DNA of 64,000 nt. Origin: Carallia brachiata (Eukaryota; Streptophyta; Magnoliopsida; Malpighiales; Rhizophoraceae). Location of the stretch: positions 7,354,129 through 7,418,128 of the forward strand of contig JADCRB010000016.1 in assembly GCA_021464245.1 (NCBI GenBank), given 5' to 3'. Below are positions 60,892 to 64,000 of this stretch, piece after piece. Each line of letters opens with the position of its first letter. Position 1 is the stretch's first letter. The notes under the pieces were generated by a model. The model had not been told where the DNA came from. It saw only the letters and a list, made by a program, of their open reading frames with translations, and did no database searches. A program made the translations under genes and the position numbers.

Positions 60892-62819
60892 GGGATAAGC
60901 AAAAAAAATAGTCCTATAAATTTGTGTTTTTTCCAAATAAGTCCTAAACGTTAACAAAATTTTTTTTAAGTCCTAAATGTTAAGGGTCCATTTTAAACGA
61001 GTCTATTCCGTCACAGAACCGTATTTGACCGTTAAATACAACGTTGACCGTATTAAAATATTATAAAAAAATAAAAATACCTGATTTTAACGTATTAAAG
61101 TGAATAAAAAATAAAAATACGTCATTTTGAATAAATATACGTAAATACGATTATAAAAAAAAATAATAAAATTTCAATAAATTTAAAAACGAAAAAAGAC
61201 AAAAATTAAAGAAATTTAGTTGGACACCTGGTTGACTGTTAAATACTGTTTTGACTACGCTAAAATATTATAAAAAAATAGAAATACGTCATTTTAATTA
61301 AATATACTTAAATACAATTGTAAAAAAATAAAAAAATTAAAATTTCAGTAAATTTAAAAACAAAGAAAAAGATAAAAGAAAAAAAATTATAAATTTTACC
61401 TTAATAAAATATATTAAAATTATCAACAATTAAAAAAAATTAAAAAAATTCATTCTCTCTTCTCCATTCCTTTCTCTCTCCTCCTCCTCTCTTTCTCTCT
61501 CCTCGCCTCTCCCTCGTTCCTCTTTCCCTTCTCCCTCCTCTCTTTCTCTCTCCTCGCCTCTCTCCCCTTCGTCTCTCCCTCCTCCCTCCTCTCCCTCTCT
61601 TTTCTTTCATCCCTTTCTCTTTCCTCGTCATCTTCCTCTTCTTACATTGCTTTCACATTTTTGTAAAAAAAAAAATTGTTGGATTATATGAACACAAAAT
61701 TGGATCTTAAATGACAAGGAGAGAGAAACAGAGGAAGGAAAAGAGGAAGGAGGGAGAAGAGCGAGCTGGAGGAGAGAGAGGGGAGGAGAGAGAAAGAAAG
61801 GAGGGAGGAGAGAGGGGCGAGAGAGGTGAGAGAGTTGATGACAGAGAAAGAGAGGAGGGAGGAGAGAGAAAGGAGGAAAGAATTGAGAGAAATTAATTTT
61901 TTTACATTTTGTTTAATTTTTTTAATTTTAAAAAATTAATAATTTTCTTTTATTAATTTTGGGTTTTTTTTAATTTTTTTCTTTTTTATTTTTAAATTTA
62001 TTGAAATTTTTTATTCACTTCAATACATTAATTTTTTTAATTGTTAATAATTTTAAAAATATTTTAAAAAATAAATATTTTATTAAGACCAAATTTATAA
62101 TTTTTTTCTCTTTTATCTTTTTCTTTGTTTTTAAATTTAAATTTTAATTTTTTTTGTTTTTTTTACAATTGTATTTAAGTATATTTAATCAAATGACATA
62201 TTTTTATTTTTTATTCACTTTAATAAGTTAAAATGATATATTTTTATTTTTTTATAATATTTTAATATAATCAAAAAATATTTAACGGTCAATCAGGTCT
62301 CCATCTAAAGTTCTTTAATTTTTTCTTGAAATTTTAATGTTTTTTTTTGCAATTGTATTTACTTATATTTAGTCAAAATGACATATTTCTATTTTTTTCA
62401 CTTTAATACATTAAAATGACGTATTTTTATTTTTTTATAATATTTTAATATAGTCAAAGCAGTATTTAACAGTCAACCAAGTGTCCAATTAAATTTCCTT
62501 AATTTTTTCTTTTTTCTTTTTTAAATTTATTGAAATTTTATTATTTTTTATTTTTTTATAATCGTATTTACGTATATTTATTCAAAATGACGTATTTTTA
62601 TTTTTTATTCACTTTAATACGTTAAAATCAGGTATTTTTATTTTTTTGTAATATTTTAATATGGTCAACGTTGTATTTAACGGTCAAATACGGTTCTGTG
62701 ACGGAATGGACTCGTTTAAAATGGACCCTTAACGTTTAAGACTTAAAAAAATTTTTGTTAACGTTTAGGACTTATTTGGAAAAAACATAAACTTATAGGA
62801 CTATTTTTTTGCTTATCCC
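60892..62819. mobile_element. Non-autonomous fold-back Mutator-like element
   Basis: A 1928-bp element whose two halves are near-complete inverted repeats. The left end is GGGATAAGCAAAAAAAATAG. The right end, reversed, is GGGATAAGCAAAAAAATAGT. The match continues through AAGTCCTAAACGTTAACAAA, AACGAGTCTATTCCGTCACA, GAACCGTATTTGACCGTTAA and on toward the centre. Within each arm a shorter module (AATACGTCATTTT, the GTATTTAACAGTCAACC region) occurs more than once. The centre is CT-rich on the left (61450-61640) and GA-rich on the right (61715-61880). Exact 10-bp duplications, AAAAGGTCGC, flank it. The 8-11-bp target size and long TIRs fit the Mutator superfamily. There is no transposase, and the Arg/Glu-rich ORFs at 61440-61896 are low-complexity artefacts. 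Confidence 0.92.
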
Positions 62820-62829
62820 AAAAGGTCGC
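62820..62829. repeat. Right 10-bp target duplication of the fold-back MULE
   Basis: AAAAGGTCGC directly after GCTTATCCC. It is identical to 60882-60891. Confidence 0.9.
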
Positions 62830-63642
62830 TGCTTCCCGGTGATGCAGGGTGCCAGAAGGGCATATGACAACTTCTTTTCTTCAACCCTTCAGCATAAACG
62901 TGCAACCAGCAGCTTGCCACTGCTTGTTAATGTTCAACCGTTGGAACAGGTAATGTTTGCTATAAAATCTCTGCTCGAATGAATTAGACATAAAAATTAC
63001 TCGTCCAACCATATGGTCCATGGGGGTCTACTATTGATTCTAAATCCAGTGTTACATAAGAACTCACTCGTTGCCTAATGTCAAAACTTGTTTAATACAT
63101 GAGCGAAGATTGAACAATGAGACGTTTAGTTCGTTTAAACTCTTAAATAACTCGTTAAAAAACAGTTAAAAGTTTGTTTCAAAGAGTCATTGAAAAATTT
63201 ATTTAGTAACAGAGTTGGAAAATCTAAGTACGTGTGAAGTTCATTGAAAATAAGAGGACAACGTTTTATCAAATTGAAAACAGTACCGCTCTTTGTCTCA
63301 CATATTGATCAACTAGTCAGGGATGAACATAATTCTATTCGTGCAATTGATGAAAAAAAATGGGGTCTTGATATTTTCCAATAAAATATTTAAAGAGAGT
63401 GGTTTTGGAGCCACAATGCGGCAATACCCCACTGAGAAAGTGCAACTAGATTGCTATTTAATGTAATTTTATAAATATAATGTGAAAAAATAAAATTAAA
63501 ATCTAAAATTAGATGAATATTATTATAAAATTTAAAAATATAAATTTTACATAATATATAGCATTAAAAACCTTAAAAAAATATTTTTATGTAAATTATT
63601 AATATAATTATATTTTATTAGTAATAATTTACATTTCTTCTC
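62830..63642. other. Unassigned DNA right of the fold-back MULE
   Basis: The first ~120 bases (62830-62950) are balanced in composition and may be a fragment of a transcribed unit that the MULE split. The plus strand has an open stretch up to GAACAG|GTAATG, and the minus strand is partly open too. No product is recognised. The rest is AT-rich. Confidence 0.35.
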
Positions 63643-63849
63643 ATGCATATGGCCGCACTACTGGCCGCAACGTGCGGCCTGAACTGTTATCCATCTTTAG
63701 AAGATGAAAAAAAGAAGTCATCTGTCAAGGTCCACGCCAGCAAAGCAGAGAACTACGTTCTCGAACAGAAAATTTTCCCTTATTCCTCTACCAAATTAAA
63801 GAAAGAGCAACTGCCCCCACAGTTCCTAAAAACTCCCCAGTCCTTGTAG
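63643..63849 (+). CDS. Small hypothetical ORF, possible gene at the window edge
   Basis: A 68-residue ORF (or 66 from the second Met at 63649, MAALLAATCGLNCYP). It has distinctly more balanced base composition than the AT-rich DNA before it. After a short hydrophobic start it is Lys/Ser/Glu-rich and ends QFLKTPQSL. I do not recognise it. It may be a real small gene, one exon of a larger one, or chance. Only ~150 bases of downstream sequence are available. Confidence 0.3.
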   Translation: MHMAALLAATCGLNCYPSLEDEKKKSSVKVHASKAENYVLEQKIFPYSSTKLKKEQLPPQFLKTPQSL

Positions 63850-64000
63850 ACAAAAAATAGACGACAAACGAAAAGAACCAAAACAACAATGTAAATTATT
63901 TAGATGGAATCATCCAAAGAATTCCAACTTGTGTTGGCGTCAACGACGATGATCCGTAACAAGAATTAGTTGTGAAAGCAGACTTTAATTTGGCTTCTAC

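Noticed and set aside
61440..61896. Arg/Glu-rich ORFs on both strands in the fold-back element
   Set aside because: They are translations of CT/GA low-complexity arms; the mirrored composition explains both.

Overview
This is plant nuclear DNA, almost certainly from a eudicot. The genes are split by spliceosomal introns, most intergenic DNA is very AT-rich, and every recognisable product is a plant protein: a DYW-class PPR protein, a clade-A PP2C, a plant-type sterol C4-methyl oxidase, a TOPP-type PP1 and a proline-rich cell-wall protein. MITEs, SINE-like copies, a 5'-truncated non-LTR copy and a fold-back Mutator-like element fill the gaps. The exact species cannot be told from sequence alone.

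Layout. 1-1115: 3' part of a type-1 Ser/Thr phosphatase gene (+). 2885-3657: secreted proline-rich protein (+) with a one-base frameshift. 4040-4112: tRNA-Val(UAC) (-). 4671-7123: Pol II subunit RPB7 (+, six exons, intact). 8604-10559: CRR2-like DYW PPR protein (+, two frameshifts). 11142-15301: 15-exon coiled-coil protein (-, two one-base deletions, one probable GC-AG intron). 17863-18192: small Cys/Gly-rich hypothetical protein (+). 20514-22324: eIF3g pseudogene (+) with a premature stop and a MITE in its RRM end. 22.4-30.1 kb and 30.5-42.9 kb: direct tandem segmental duplication, each unit carrying a complete seven-exon SMO2 gene (25531-30087 and 38860-42868). 43-48.9 kb: no convincing gene. 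48927-51053: clade-A (HAI-type) PP2C (-, four exons, intact). 51-64 kb: AT-rich DNA with ABRE/G-box motifs, a truncated retroelement, a 1.93-kb fold-back MULE with a perfect 10-bp target duplication, and one weak ORF at the right edge.

The gene order (PP1, proline-rich protein, RPB7, PPR, coiled-coil protein, eIF3g, SMO2, clade-A PP2C) resembles, from memory, the Arabidopsis blocks around TOPP2/NRPB7/HAI1, SMO2-1/HAI2, SMO2-2/HAI3 and eIF3g/PP2CA. The window may therefore hold a less fractionated version of an ancestral block that Arabidopsis spread over several paralogous segments.

The genes do not form one pathway. They are housekeeping transcription, translation and phosphatase functions, chloroplast RNA processing, sterol synthesis and ABA signalling. 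Five small indels in otherwise clean reading frames, most in short homopolymers, look more like consensus errors than real decay. I see no clearly new biological system. The most informative features are the SMO2 tandem duplication with asymmetric divergence, the fold-back MULE, and the MITE joined directly to the SMO2-b promoter.
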